From NCBI RefSeq assembly GCF_020990385.1, contig NZ_CP087598.1, positions 230,001 to 294,000 on the forward strand: a DNA stretch of 64,000 nucleotides. Direction: 5' to 3'. This stretch comes from Paracoccus sp. MA (GTDB lineage Bacteria; Pseudomonadota; Alphaproteobacteria; Rhodobacterales; Rhodobacteraceae). Positions 1 to 10,758 of the stretch are shown here, in pieces. Position 1 is the first letter of the stretch; each line of letters opens with the position of its first letter. Made by a program: the position numbers and the translations under genes. The notes below the pieces were generated by a model, which searched no databases, was not told where the DNA came from, and saw only the letters and a list, made by a program, of their open reading frames with translations.

Positions 1-926
<926 letters not shown>

Positions 927-1022
927 GATCCGGAAGAAGGCAGACCTTCTTCCAAAAGCATCCTTGGACAATGTCTTTCCAGGTTCCCAGAAGAACCGGA
1001 AAACGCCGATCGCTCCTTTTCC

Positions 1023-1140
1023 GGTCTGGTGGCCAAAGCACGAGCAAAACACCCGATCCCATCCCGAACTCGGCCGTTAAGTGCCGTCGCGCCAATGGTA
1101 CTGCGTCAAAAGACGTGGGAGAGTAGGTCACCGCCAGACC
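1023..1140 (+). rRNA. 5S ribosomal RNA
   Basis: The sequence holds the 5S core CCGATCCCATCCCGAACTC and GTGGGAGAGTAGGTC. The ends GGTCTGGTGG and CCGCCAGACC pair to form the terminal helix, which sets the limits to within a few bases. It lies about 100 bp after 23S, as in a normal rrn operon. Confidence 0.95.
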
Positions 1141-1205
1141 TGAAAAGAAGCGATCCGTCTCTCATGAACGAAGCAGAGCGTATCAGAACGATCCGCAAAA
1201 AATGC

Positions 1206-1282
<77 letters not shown>

Positions 1283-1308
1283 AAATTACTGATAGATATC
1301 AGTGCATT

Positions 1309-1331
1309 AGGCCTCCTTCGGGAGGTCTTTT
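1309..1331 (+). terminator. Rho-independent terminator after tRNA-fMet
   Basis: An 8-bp stem (AGGCCTCC with GGAGGTCT, one G-T pair) carries a TTCG tetraloop and is followed by TTTT. It would end the rrn transcript just inside the island. The presumed original terminator now lies beyond the distal att copy at about 51061. Confidence 0.85.
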
Positions 1332-1350
1332 GCATTTGAGCAAAAAACAC

Positions 1351-1371
1351 TCCGGAAGCATATCGGAAGCA
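1351..1371 (+). repeat. Left arm-type integrase site (GGAAGCA repeat pair)
   Basis: Two GGAAGCA words lie 13 bp apart within 100 bp of the left att core. The same 21-bp arrangement, differing at one base, occurs in the same orientation at 50836-50856 just inside the right att core. This is expected for integrase arm-binding sites and ties both ends to one element. Assignment as arm sites is inferred. Confidence 0.6.
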
Positions 1372-1613
1372 GTTGCGCGGAAACCACGTCGCAAGATCGG
1401 CGGGGTCACATTAACGTGATGGAAGTCGTCGACGGGTAATTGATGACCCCACTTCATTGAATTGATGGGTTCCTGACGCTTGATGCGTCCGCGAGAAGGC
1501 CAGCGAGCGCAGATAAGTCGTAGTCCGCCGCCCGGGTGCAGCATAGGCTTGGGATACTACCAGGCTTGACATGCAGGATGGAAAGATGCGCAAGGAGGGG
1601 AAGAGGATTGCAG

Positions 1614-2948
1614 ATGCCACGGGCAATGGACGCAAAGGACGACAGGGCGGGTGCTGCGCTGACGGATGCGGCCTGGTCCGATGTGCTGATTGCGGTGGAT
1701 CGCACCTATGCCGAGCTGATCGAACATCAGGAGCGGCTTGAGGCCCAGAACCGCGAGCTTGAGGCGCTGCGTCAGTTCCTGTCCTCGGTCATCACCTCGG
1801 TTTCCGATGTGCTGATCGTGCTGGATCGCGACGGGCGGGTGGATGAGGTCAATGCCTCGACCTGTGTCTGCACCGGGCTGCCTGTCGCGGCCCTGGTCGG
1901 CCGGAGCGTGGCGGATCTGGTGCGCGAAGAGGATCGCGCGGGTCTTTCGGCCCTGATTGCGGAGATTGCGCGCACGCGGGCGCCGGGGCGGATGGAGCTT
2001 TCGCTTGTGAGTTCGCGTGAGCCGGCCCCGGTCGAGGCGGTCCTGTCGCCGCGCCTCGATGATCGCGGCCGGATCGAGGGGCTGGTGCTGACGGGGCGTC
2101 CGGTGGGGGAATTGCGCCGCGCCTATGCCCAGCTTGAACGCAGCCATGCCGAGATGAAGGCCGCTCAGGCGCAGCTGGTCCATGGCGAGAAGCTGGCCTC
2201 ATTGGGGCGTTTGCTGGCCGGGGTGGCGCATGAGCTGAACAATCCGATCAGCTTTGTCTATGCCAATGCCCATGCGCTGGAACGCTATGCCGCCAAGTTC
2301 GAGACCTATTTCGAGCGGGTTCAGGCCGGGGCAGACAGGGATGAACTGGTCCGCCTGCGGGAGGAATTGCGGCTGGACCGCGAGTTGCGCAACCTGCGCG
2401 AGGCGGTGCAGGGCGCGCGCGAGGGGGCCGAAAGAGTGCGCGATATCGTCGAGGATCTGCGCCGCCTGTCCTCGGACGGGGGCGGAGAGATGGCGGCCTT
2501 CGACCTGGTCGAGACCGCCCGCACCGCCGCCTTCTGGATCATGCGCGGGGCCGGCCACAGCACCGTGCCCGAGATCCATGCCGAAGGGCCGGTGATGGTT
2601 CTGGGGCATACGGGCCATATTCAGCAGGTGGTGATGAATCTGGTGCAGAACGCGCTGGATGCGGTTTCGGAAACCGCAGCCCCGCAGATCGCCCTGCGGA
2701 TCATGCGCGAGGAAGGCCGTGGCGTGCTGGACATCCACGACAACGGTCCGGGCATCGACGAGGCGACGGCCGCGATGATCTTTGACCCGTTCTTCACCAC
2801 GAAACCCGTGGGAAAAGGCACCGGACTTGGCCTGTCGATCAGCCTCAAGATCGCCGAGGATCATGGCGGCAGGCTGAGTTACAGCCCCGCCTCCGGTGGT
2901 GGCGCGCTGTTTCGGCTGGAGCTGCCGCTGGCAGGAGAGGACGCATGA
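1614..2948 (+). CDS. hupT: HupT, sensor histidine kinase of the hydrogenase regulatory system
   Basis: HupT is the cytoplasmic kinase that works with the H2 sensor HupUV to control hydrogenase genes through HupR. From the N-terminus it has a short coiled region, a PAS domain (about residues 55-165), the H-box VAHELNNP with His206 as likely phosphoacceptor, and a HATPase domain with an N-box, DNGPGIDE and KGTGLGLSIS. It has no membrane segment. The start at 1614 is preceded by AAGGAGGGG and AAGAGG; an upstream in-frame ATG at 1536 would add 26 unlikely residues. It overlaps hupU by ATGA, indicating coupled translation. The gene order hupT-hupU-hupV-hypF matches Rhodobacter capsulatus. Confidence 0.92.
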   Translation: MPRAMDAKDDRAGAALTDAAWSDVLIAVDRTYAELIEHQERLEAQNRELEALRQFLSSVITSVSDVLIVLDRDGRVDEVNASTCVCTGLPVAALVGRSVADLVREEDRAGLSALIAEIARTRAPGRMELSLVSSREPAPVEAVLSPRLDDRGRIEGLVLTGRPVGELRRAYAQLERSHAEMKAAQAQLVHGEKLASLGRLLAGVAHELNNPISFVYANAHALERYAAKFETYFERVQAGADRDELVRLREELRLDRELRNLREAVQGAREGAERVRDIVEDLRRLSSDGGGEMAAFDLVETARTAAFWIMRGAGHSTVPEIHAEGPVMVLGHTGHIQQVVMNLVQNALDAVSETAAPQIALRIMREEGRGVLDIHDNGPGIDEATAAMIFDPFFTTKPVGKGTGLGLSISLKIAEDHGGRLSYSPASGGGALFRLELPLAGEDA

Positions 2949-3934
2949 ACATTCTGTGGCTGCAAAGCGCCGGTTGCGGTGGCTGCACCATGTCGCTGCT
3001 GTGTGCCGAGGGGCCGAATGTCTTTGACCTGCTTGCCGGGGCGGGGCTGACCTTTCTGTGGCATCCGGCGCTGAGCCTTGAAAGCGGCGCCGAGGTGCGC
3101 GGGATTCTGGCCAGCCTTGTTTCGGGCGAGGTGCCACTGGATATTCTCTGCGTCGAGGGCGCGATCGCGCGCGGGCCGCGTGGTACCGGACGCTATCAGA
3201 TCCTGTCGGGCACCGGGCGTCCGTTGCTGGACTGGTTGCGGGACCTGGCGCCGCTGGCGGCCCATGTGGTGGCGGTGGGCACCTGTGCGACCTATGGCGG
3301 CGTGACCACGGCAGGGGGCAACCCCTCGGATGCGGTGGGGGTGCAATATGACGGCGCCCATCCCGGCGGCGCCCTGCCGGCCACGTTCCGCGCCCGTGCC
3401 GGTCTGCCGGTCATCAACATCGCCGGCTGCCCGACCCATCCCGATTGGGTGACCGAGACGCTTTTGATGCTGGCGGCGGGCAGGCTGGGGGCCTCGGATC
3501 TGGATGCGCTTGGCCGGCCCCGGTTCTATGCCGATCATCTGGTCCATCATGCCTGCCCGAAGAACGAGTTCTACGAATACAAGGCCAGCGCGCGCGCATT
3601 GTCGGAAATGGGCTGCATGATGGAGCATCTGGGCTGTATCGGCACACAGGCGGTGGGCGATTGCAATATCCGGCCCTGGAATGGTCAGGGCAGTTGCACG
3701 CGCGGCGGATATCCCTGCATCAACTGCACCGCGCCGGAATTTGAAGAGCCGCGCCACCTGTTCACCGCCACGCCCAAGATCGCCGGCATTCCGGTTGGCC
3801 TGCCGACCGATATGCCCAAGGCCTGGTTCATGGCGCTGGCCTCGCTGTCCAAGGCCGCCACGCCCGAGCGGATCGCGAAGAATGCCGTGGCTGATCGTAT
3901 CGTCACCCCACCGACGCTGAGAAAACCCCGATGA
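2945..3934 (+). CDS. hupU: HupU, small subunit of H2-sensing regulatory [NiFe]-hydrogenase
   Basis: HupU is the FeS-cluster subunit of the regulatory hydrogenase (HupUV/HoxBC type), which senses H2 rather than supplying energy. The N-terminus starts directly with the proximal-cluster motif CGGC (Cys11, Cys14). It has no Tat signal and no C-terminal membrane anchor, which separates it from the catalytic HupS and places it in the cytoplasm. Further cluster cysteines lie in GTCATYGG, AGCPTHPDW and the C-terminal CTRGGYPCINC region. It overlaps hupT upstream and hupV downstream by ATGA. The length of 329 residues is normal for the family. Confidence 0.95.
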   Translation: MNILWLQSAGCGGCTMSLLCAEGPNVFDLLAGAGLTFLWHPALSLESGAEVRGILASLVSGEVPLDILCVEGAIARGPRGTGRYQILSGTGRPLLDWLRDLAPLAAHVVAVGTCATYGGVTTAGGNPSDAVGVQYDGAHPGGALPATFRARAGLPVINIAGCPTHPDWVTETLLMLAAGRLGASDLDALGRPRFYADHLVHHACPKNEFYEYKASARALSEMGCMMEHLGCIGTQAVGDCNIRPWNGQGSCTRGGYPCINCTAPEFEEPRHLFTATPKIAGIPVGLPTDMPKAWFMALASLSKAATPERIAKNAVADRIVTPPTLRKPR

Positions 3935-5391
3935 GCGGGGCAGGGGGCGAAACGGGGCAGGGGCAGTTGATCGTCGGTCCGTTCAACCGGGTCGAGGGCG
4001 ATCTGGAGATCCGGCTGGACATCGCAGAGGGGCGGGTCAGCGCGGCGCGGATCAACTCGCCGCTTTATCGCGGGTTCGAGCGAATGCTGCCCGGCAAGGA
4101 TCCGCGCGATGCGCTGACCATCGTGCCGCGGATTTGCGGCATCTGCTCGATCAGCCAGTCGGCGGCGGCGGCGCGGGCGCTGGCCATGGCGGTGGGTGAG
4201 GTTCCCGAACCGCAGGGAGAGCGGATGGCCGCGCTGATCCACGCGGTCGAGAATGTCTCGGACCATCTGATGCATTTCAACCTGTTCTTCATGCCTGATT
4301 TCACCAGACCCCAATATCAGGCGCGGGGCTGGTATGATCGGGCGGTGGCCCGGTTCACGGCGATGGAGGGATCGGCCCTGAAACGCGCGGTCGAGGCGCG
4401 GGCCGGGTTGTTGCATGTCCTTGGGCTGATGGCCGGGAAATGGCCGCATACCCTGGCGATCCAGCCCGGTGGTGTCACGCGCGCCCCGTCCGAACGCGAC
4501 CGGCTGCGTATTCTGGCCAGCCTGACGGCCTTTCGCCGCTATCTGGAAGATACGGTCTTCGGGGCAGCGGTCGAGGATTTCGCGGCCCTTTCCTCGGTCC
4601 CGGCGCTGATGGGATGGCAAGGGGGCGATGCCGGCCTGTTCCTGCGCATCGCCGCCGATCTGGATCTGGCGGATCTGGGGCGCGGCTCGGGGCGCTATCT
4701 GTCCTTTGGCGCCTATCCGCTGGAGGGCGGCCACGGCTTTGCCCCCGGCATCTGGGATGGCGGGGCGCAGCCTCTCGACATCGCGGCGATCAGCGAGGAT
4801 TTGTCACATAGCTGGATGCTGGGGCCTGCGGCGCATCCGGCCCAGGGTGTGACCGATCCCGACGAGGATATGCGCGACACCGCCTATAGCTGGTGCAAGG
4901 CCCCCAGACTGGCCGGGCGCACCATGGAAACCGGCGCGCTGGCCCGGCAGGTGATTGACGGTCATCCGCTGGCGCTGGATCTGGTCCGCGATGGTAACGG
5001 CGGCGGCGGGGTGCTGGCGCGGGTGGCGGGGCGTCTGCTGGAACTGGCGCGCAGTCAGATTCTGATGGAGGATCTGGCGCGCGGGATCGTGCCCGAGGCC
5101 CGCTTCATGGCCGGCCCCCTGAAAATCAGCGACGGGATCGGCGAAGGGCTGGTCGAGGCCGCGCGCGGTGCGCTTGGCCATTGGCTGAGGATCGAAGGCG
5201 GGCGGATCGCCTCGTATCAGATCGTCGCTCCGACCACCTGGAACTTCAGTCCGCGCGATGCCGGCGGCGTGCCCGGCCCGGTCGAGGCGGCGCTTGAGGG
5301 GCTTGCGGTCCAGCCGGGCGAGACGACCCCGCTCAGCGTGCAGCATGTGGTGCGCAGCTTTGACCCGTGCATGGTGTGCACGGTGCATTGA
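3931..5391 (+). CDS. hupV: HupV, large subunit of H2-sensing regulatory [NiFe]-hydrogenase
   Basis: HupV carries the NiFe active site of the sensor. The L1 motif RICGIC (Cys69, Cys72) and the C-terminal motif DPCMVCTVH (Cys480, Cys483) supply the four metal-binding cysteines. The protein ends exactly at that last histidine. There is no cleavable C-terminal extension, so unlike HupL it needs no HupD-type protease; this is known for regulatory hydrogenases. The start codon overlaps the hupU stop. HypF follows after 20 bp with its own AGGAAGGAG ribosome binding site. Confidence 0.95.
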   Translation: MSGAGGETGQGQLIVGPFNRVEGDLEIRLDIAEGRVSAARINSPLYRGFERMLPGKDPRDALTIVPRICGICSISQSAAAARALAMAVGEVPEPQGERMAALIHAVENVSDHLMHFNLFFMPDFTRPQYQARGWYDRAVARFTAMEGSALKRAVEARAGLLHVLGLMAGKWPHTLAIQPGGVTRAPSERDRLRILASLTAFRRYLEDTVFGAAVEDFAALSSVPALMGWQGGDAGLFLRIAADLDLADLGRGSGRYLSFGAYPLEGGHGFAPGIWDGGAQPLDIAAISEDLSHSWMLGPAAHPAQGVTDPDEDMRDTAYSWCKAPRLAGRTMETGALARQVIDGHPLALDLVRDGNGGGGVLARVAGRLLELARSQILMEDLARGIVPEARFMAGPLKISDGIGEGLVEAARGALGHWLRIEGGRIASYQIVAPTTWNFSPRDAGGVPGPVEAALEGLAVQPGETTPLSVQHVVRSFDPCMVCTVH

Positions 5392-5411
5392 GGAAGGAGC
5401 GCCCGCCGGAT

Positions 5412-7658
5412 ATGACTTTGCCGACCATGGAACAGGGCTTCGCCATCCGGGTGCGCGGGCAGGTGCAGGGGGTCGGCTTCCGGCCCTTTGTCTGGCGGCT
5501 GGCGCGGGCGGCGGGGTTGCGCGGCGACGTTCTGAACGATGCCGAAGGGGTCCTGATCCGTCTGGTCGCGCAGGATTGCGGCGATTTCATCGCGGCCTTG
5601 CGCGCGGATGGGCCGCCTCTGGCCAGAATCGACGCGATCGAGGCCGTGCCACAGGTTTTTGCCGCGATGCCCGAGGGGTTTTCCATCGCGGCCAGCGCGG
5701 GCACAGGCGCCGAAACGCGGGTCACGCCCGATGCCGCGACCTGCCCGGAATGCCGGGCCGAGATCTTTGCGCCCGGCAGGCGGCAGGGCTATGCCTTTAC
5801 CAACTGCACCCATTGCGGGCCGCGCTATACGATCCTGCGCGAACTGCCCTATGACCGGGCGCGTACCACGATGGCGGGCTTTGATCTTTGCCCCGATTGT
5901 GCCGCCGAATATGCCGATCCCGCCGACCGCCGCTTTCACGCGCAACCTATCGCCTGTCCGGCCTGCGGCCCAAACCTGTGGTATGAGGCCGGGGGAAAAG
6001 AGGTCGCGGGCGATCCGGTCGCATTGGCGGTGGCGGCGCTGAAGGCGGGGCAGGTCGTCGCGGTCAAGGGGCTGGGCGGCTTTCACCTTGCCTGCGATGC
6101 GGCCAATGCCAGGGCCGTGGCGCTGTTGCGGGCGCGCAAAAGGCGGCCGTCGAAGCCCTTTGCCCTGATGGGGACCGAGGCGATGATCCGCGCCCATGCG
6201 ACGCCGTCCGAGGCTTGCTGGCGATTGTTGCGCGACCCGGCGGCGCCGGTGGTGCTGGTGCCCGCCCGGGGCACATTGCCCGAGGATGTGGCGCCGGGGA
6301 TGCGCGCGCTTGGCGTCATGCTGCCCTATACGCCCCTGCATCACCTGCTGATTACCGCTTTCGGGGGGATGCTGGTGATGACCTCGGGCAATCTTTCGGG
6401 CGCCCCGCAGGTCACCGGCAATGACGAGGCGCGCAAGGCGCTGGCGCGCTTTGCCGATGGTTTCCTGATGCACAACCGCGAGATTGCGCGGCGGCTGGAT
6501 GACGGGGTCGAGCGCGCCGAGCCGCCGATGGTGATCCGCCGCGCCCGTGGGCGGGTGCCGGGCACGCTGCCCTTGCCGCCGGGGTTTGACGCAGCGCCGC
6601 GGGTGCTGGCCTTTGGTGGTCAGATGAAGGCGGCGATCTGCCTGACCAAGAACGGTCAGGCGATGGTGTCGCAGCATCTGGGCGATCTGGACGATGCCGA
6701 GACCGCGCTGGAATACGACCGCACGCTGCGCGATCTGGCGGCCCTGTTCGACCATGTCCCCGAACTGGCTGCCTGCGACCCGCATCCGGGCTATCGCGCG
6801 ACGGTCACCGCCGAAGGCGCAGGCCCGCCGCTGATCCGGGTCTGGCATCATCATGCGCATCTGGCCTCGTGTCTTGGCGATAATCTGTGGCCGCTGGACG
6901 GGGGCACGGTGGCCGGGATCGTGATGGACGGGCTTGGCCTTGGACCGGATGGCACGATCTGGGGCGGAGAGCTGTTGCTGGGCGATTACACCGGGTTCGA
7001 GCGCCTCGCCCATCTGGCCCCCGCCCCCCTGCCGGGCGGCGACCGCGCCAGCCGAGAGCCCTGGCGCAATGCGCTGGCCCGTCTGGATCAGGCGGGGCTT
7101 TCCGCCGTGGCGGACCGGCTGTTCCCCGACGCGCCCCGCGACCTTCTGCGGCAGGCGGTCGGTGCGGGGGTGAATGCGCCGCGATCATCCTCGGCCGGGC
7201 GGCTGTTCGATGCCTTTGCGGCGCTGGCGGGCTTTGCCGGGGCGCAGAGTTACGAGGGCGAGGCCGCGATGCGGCTGGAGGCCATGGCGCGCCCTGCTGC
7301 GCCCTATCCCTTTGACTGCCGGGATGGGATCATCGACCCCGCGCCGATGTTTCGCGCTGCCGCGGCCGATCTGGCGGCCGGGCGCGATCGGGGCGACATG
7401 GCGGGGGCCTTTCATGTCGGGCTGGCGCGTGCCTTCTGTGCGCCGGCCCGCGCGCTGGTCCAGGGCGGCCGGGCGCGGGCGGTGGCCCTGTCGGGCGGCG
7501 TGTTACAGAACGCATTCCTGTTGCGCGAATGTCTGGCGGCGCTGGACGGTCTGCCGGTCCTGCTGCATCGCCAGATCCCCGCCAATGACGGCGGGCTTGC
7601 TTTCGGTCAGGCGCTGGTTGCTGCGGCGCAGCACATGGCTGCGGCGAAAAGCTTGTAA
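5412..7658 (+). CDS. hypF: HypF, carbamoyltransferase for cyanide-ligand synthesis
   Basis: HypF uses carbamoyl phosphate and ATP to carbamoylate the C-terminal cysteine of HypE, the first step to the CN ligands of the NiFe site. Its four parts are visible in order: an acylphosphatase domain with VRGQVQGVGFRPF (about residues 14-28), two zinc-finger CxxC pairs (about 110-185), a YrdC-like domain (about 200-385), and a Kae1-like carbamoyl-transfer domain with the HHHAH metal motif. The length (748 residues) is typical. I chose the ATG at 5412 because it directly precedes the acylphosphatase domain and follows AGGAAGGAG; an upstream ATG at 5367 lies inside hupV. Confidence 0.94.
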   Translation: MTLPTMEQGFAIRVRGQVQGVGFRPFVWRLARAAGLRGDVLNDAEGVLIRLVAQDCGDFIAALRADGPPLARIDAIEAVPQVFAAMPEGFSIAASAGTGAETRVTPDAATCPECRAEIFAPGRRQGYAFTNCTHCGPRYTILRELPYDRARTTMAGFDLCPDCAAEYADPADRRFHAQPIACPACGPNLWYEAGGKEVAGDPVALAVAALKAGQVVAVKGLGGFHLACDAANARAVALLRARKRRPSKPFALMGTEAMIRAHATPSEACWRLLRDPAAPVVLVPARGTLPEDVAPGMRALGVMLPYTPLHHLLITAFGGMLVMTSGNLSGAPQVTGNDEARKALARFADGFLMHNREIARRLDDGVERAEPPMVIRRARGRVPGTLPLPPGFDAAPRVLAFGGQMKAAICLTKNGQAMVSQHLGDLDDAETALEYDRTLRDLAALFDHVPELAACDPHPGYRATVTAEGAGPPLIRVWHHHAHLASCLGDNLWPLDGGTVAGIVMDGLGLGPDGTIWGGELLLGDYTGFERLAHLAPAPLPGGDRASREPWRNALARLDQAGLSAVADRLFPDAPRDLLRQAVGAGVNAPRSSSAGRLFDAFAALAGFAGAQSYEGEAAMRLEAMARPAAPYPFDCRDGIIDPAPMFRAAAADLAAGRDRGDMAGAFHVGLARAFCAPARALVQGGRARAVALSGGVLQNAFLLRECLAALDGLPVLLHRQIPANDGGLAFGQALVAAAQHMAAAKSL

Positions 7659-7860
7659 CCGGCGGGCGCGTCCTCTGGCTGAACCCTGACCATCCGGGCC
7701 ACGCGGGATTTGTGGCAGTCGATTGAAAAGACGCCATAAAATGCAATTCCTCATCTGCGACATTCTGTCATTGCCCTGCGCCCCCCTGCCTTGGCATGCG
7801 TTGAAAGACCACGCGAAGGTCCGCGCTGCCGGGCCGCCAGGCTGAGAGGAGGAGGACGTC
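7659..7860 (+). promoter_or_regulatory. Presumed hupSLEC promoter region
   Basis: This 202-bp gap separates the regulatory/hypF block from the structural genes and should hold the H2-responsive hupS promoter. The family activator HupR is reported to bind TTG-N5-CAA, but I found no exact copy; the nearest word is TTGAAAGACCA near 7801. A strong GAGGAGGAGG ribosome binding site ends at about 7855. The promoter position is inferred from gene layout only. Confidence 0.4.
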
Positions 7861-8946
7861 TTGTCGCAAATCGAGACTTTCTACGATGTCATGCGCCGGC
7901 AGGGGATCACCCGCCGCAGTTTCATGAAATATTGCTCGCTGACCGCGGCGGCGCTTGGCCTCGGCCCGGCCTTCGTGCCCAAAATCGCCCATGCGATGGA
8001 AACCAAGCCCCGCACGCCGGTGATCTGGGTGCATGGTCTGGAATGCACCTGCTGTTCGGAAAGCTTCATCCGCTCGGCCCATCCGCTGGCCAAGGATGTC
8101 GTGCTGTCGATGATCAGCCTTGATTATGACGACACGCTGATGGCCGCCGCCGGCCATGCCGCCGAGGCCGCCTTCGAGGACACCATCCAGAAATACAAGG
8201 GCCAGTATATCCTTGCCGTCGAGGGTAACCCGCCGCTGAACGAAGACGGGATGTATTGCATCACCGGGGGCAAGCCCTTCGTCGAAAAGCTGCGCCATGC
8301 GGCCAGGGACGCCAAGGCGATTATTTCATGGGGGGCATGCGCGTCCTATGGCTGCGTTCAGGCCGCCGCGCCGAATCCGACGCGGGCGACGCCGGTCCAC
8401 AAGGTCATTCTGGACAAGCCGATCATCAAGGTGCCGGGCTGCCCGCCCATCGCCGAGGTGATGACCGGCGTCATCACCTATATGCTGACCTTCGACCGCA
8501 TGCCCGAGCTTGACCGCCAGGGCCGGCCAAAGATGTTCTACAGCCAGCGCATCCACGACAAATGCTATCGCCGCCCGCATTTCGACGCCGGCCAGTTCGT
8601 CGAGCATTGGGACGATGAAAACGCCAAGAAGGGCTATTGCCTTTACAAGATGGGGTGCAAGGGCCCGACCACCTATAACGCCTGCTCGACCGTGCGCTGG
8701 AACGAGGGTGTCTCGTTCCCGATCCAGTCGGGCCATGGCTGCATCGGCTGCTCGGAAGACGGGTTCTGGGATCAGGGTTCGTTCTATGACCGGCTGACCA
8801 ATATCAAGGCTTTCGGAGTCGAGGCCAATGCTGACAAGCTGGGCGGCGTTGCGGCGGGTGCGGTCGGTGGGGCCGTTGCGGTCCATGCCGCGATTTCGGC
8901 GCTGAAACGGGCGCAGAAAAAGACCCAGGACAAGGTGGAGGCCTAG
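7861..8946 (+). CDS. hupS: HupS, uptake [NiFe]-hydrogenase small subunit
   Basis: HupS holds the three FeS clusters that carry electrons from the NiFe site to the membrane quinone pool through HupC. The N-terminus has a Tat signal with RRSFMK (residues 18-23), a hydrophobic stretch and AHA before the mature protein. The proximal-cluster cysteines are Cys62 and Cys65 in ECTCC. The medial/distal ligands lie in [20 protein letters not shown] and [11 protein letters not shown]-terminal hydrophobic segment anchors it to the periplasmic face. The start codon is TTG, chosen because the Rhodobacter N-terminus begins there and GAGGAGGAGG precedes it. An ATG at 7891 would leave too short a Tat n-region. 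Confidence 0.95.
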   Translation: MSQIETFYDVMRRQGITRRSFMKYCSLTAAALGLGPAFVPKIAHAMETKPRTPVIWVHGLECTCCSESFIRSAHPLAKDVVLSMISLDYDDTLMAAAGHAAEAAFEDTIQKYKGQYILAVEGNPPLNEDGMYCITGGKPFVEKLRHAARDAKAIISWGACASYGCVQAAAPNPTRATPVHKVILDKPIIKVPGCPPIAEVMTGVITYMLTFDRMPELDRQGRPKMFYSQRIHDKCYRRPHFDAGQFVEHWDDENAKKGYCLYKMGCKGPTTYNACSTVRWNEGVSFPIQSGHGCIGCSEDGFWDQGSFYDRLTNIKAFGVEANADKLGGVAAGAVGGAVAVHAAISALKRAQKKTQDKVEA

Positions 8947-8949
8947 GCC

Positions 8950-10743
8950 ATGACGATCAACACGCCGAATGGCTTTACCCTCGACAATTCCGGGCGCCGG
9001 ATCGTGGTGGATCCGGTCACCCGGATCGAAGGGCACATGCGCTGCGAGGTCAACGTGGACGATCAGGGGGTCATCCGCAATGCGGTCTCGACCGGCACGA
9101 TGTGGCGCGGGCTGGAGGTGATCCTGAAAGGGCGCGATCCGCGTGACGCCTGGGCCTTTGTCGAACGGATCTGCGGCGTCTGCACCGGCACCCATGCGCT
9201 GACCTCGGTGCGTGCGGTCGAGGATGCGCTTGGGATCATGATCCCCGACAATGCCAATTCGATCCGCAACATGATGCAGCTGGCGCTGGAGATACACGAT
9301 CATGTCGTGCATTTCTATCACCTGCATGCACTGGACTGGGTGAACCCGGTCAATGCCCTGCGCGCCGACCCCAAGGCGACCAGCGAATTGCAGCAGATGG
9401 TCTCGCCCTCGCATCCGATGTCATCGCCGGGCTATTTCCGCGATGTGCAGAACCGGCTGAAGAAATTCGTCGAATCCGGGCAGCTGGGGCTGTTCAAGAA
9501 CGGCTATTGGGACAATCCGGCCTATCTTCTGCCGCCCGAAGCCGATCTGATGGCGACGACGCATTACCTGGAAGCGCTTGATCTTCAAAAGGAAATTGTC
9601 AAGGTCCACACGATCTTTGGCGGCAAGAACCCGCATCCCAACTGGCTGGTGGGCGGGGTGCCCTGTCCGATCAATATCGACGGCACCGGATCGGTCGGCG
9701 CGATCAATATGGAACGGCTGAACCTCGTTTCCTCGATCATCGACCTGTGCGACCAGTTCAACAAGAACGTCTATATTCCCGATGTGATCGCCATTGGCGG
9801 CTTTTACAAAAGCTGGCTTTACGGGGGTGGGCTGTCGTCGCAGGCGGTCATGGCCTATGGCGACATCCCCGAAAACCCGAACGATTTTTCGCCCGAGCAG
9901 CTGCACCTGCCGCGCGGCGCGATCATCAACGGCAACCTCAACGAGGTGCATGACGTCGATCCGCGCGACCCCGAGCAGGTGCAGGAATTCGTCGATCATT
10001 CCTGGTATTCCTATGGCGAGCCGGGGCGCGGCCTGCACCCCTGGGACGGGGAAACCAATCCGAAATTCGAGCTGGGGCCGAACCACAAGGGCACGAAAAC
10101 CCGCATCGAACAACTGGATGAATCCGCGAAATATTCTTGGATCAAGGCGCCGCGCTGGCGGGGGCACGCGATGGAGGTCGGCCCGCTTGCGCGCTATATC
10201 GTCGGCTATGCCAAGGGGCACGAGGATATCAGGGATCAGGTCGATGGCCTGCTGAGAACCATGGATCTGCCCTTCGAGGCGCTGTTCTCGACTTTGGGGC
10301 GCACGGCGGCGCGGGCGCTGGAATCGGAATATTGCGGGCGCCTGCAGCGGCATTTCTTCGACAAGATGGTGCGGAACATCAAGAATGGCGATCAAAGCAC
10401 CGCCAATGTCGAGAAATGGGACCCCTCGACATGGCCGAAAGAGGCCAAGGGTGTCGGCATGACCGAGGCGCCGCGAGGCGCGCTTGGCCACTGGATCCGC
10501 ATCAAGGATGGCCGGATCGAGAATTATCAATGCGTGGTGCCGACCACCTGGAACGGCTCGCCCCGCGACAGTCAGGGCAATATCGGGGCCTTCGAGGCCA
10601 GCCTGATGAACACGCCGATGGAACGCCCGGACGAGCCGGTCGAAATCCTGCGCACGCTGCACAGTTTCGACCCCTGCCTTGCCTGCTCGACCCATGTCAT
10701 GTCACCGGATGGCGACGAGCTTGCCACCGTCAAAATTCGCTGA
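8950..10743 (+). CDS. hupL: HupL, uptake [NiFe]-hydrogenase large subunit
   Basis: HupL is the catalytic subunit that oxidises H2 in the periplasm; it is exported with HupS through the Tat system after folding. The active-site cysteines lie in RICGVC (Cys75, Cys78) and DPCLACSTH (Cys576, Cys579). After that histidine comes a 15-residue tail beginning VMSPDGDE, which HupD is expected to remove once Ni is inserted. At 597 residues it is full length. It begins 3 bp after the hupS stop codon, so the two are co-translated. Sequence features place it with respiratory group 1d hydrogenases. Confidence 0.96.
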   Translation: MTINTPNGFTLDNSGRRIVVDPVTRIEGHMRCEVNVDDQGVIRNAVSTGTMWRGLEVILKGRDPRDAWAFVERICGVCTGTHALTSVRAVEDALGIMIPDNANSIRNMMQLALEIHDHVVHFYHLHALDWVNPVNALRADPKATSELQQMVSPSHPMSSPGYFRDVQNRLKKFVESGQLGLFKNGYWDNPAYLLPPEADLMATTHYLEALDLQKEIVKVHTIFGGKNPHPNWLVGGVPCPINIDGTGSVGAINMERLNLVSSIIDLCDQFNKNVYIPDVIAIGGFYKSWLYGGGLSSQAVMAYGDIPENPNDFSPEQLHLPRGAIINGNLNEVHDVDPRDPEQVQEFVDHSWYSYGEPGRGLHPWDGETNPKFELGPNHKGTKTRIEQLDESAKYSWIKAPRWRGHAMEVGPLARYIVGYAKGHEDIRDQVDGLLRTMDLPFEALFSTLGRTAARALESEYCGRLQRHFFDKMVRNIKNGDQSTANVEKWDPSTWPKEAKGVGMTEAPRGALGHWIRIKDGRIENYQCVVPTTWNGSPRDSQGNIGAFEASLMNTPMERPDEPVEILRTLHSFDPCLACSTHVMSPDGDELATVKIR

Positions 10744-10758
10744 GAAAGGGACGATCCA

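Noticed and set aside
7740..7860. Possible sigma54 promoter TTGGCATGCGTTGA before hupS
   Set aside because: The spacing between the GG and GC-like elements is too short for -24/-12, and the local HupR lacks the sigma54-contact loop.
7659..7860. HupR binding site TTG-N5-CAA
   Set aside because: Only a partial match (TTGAAAGACCA) was found, so I do not call a site.
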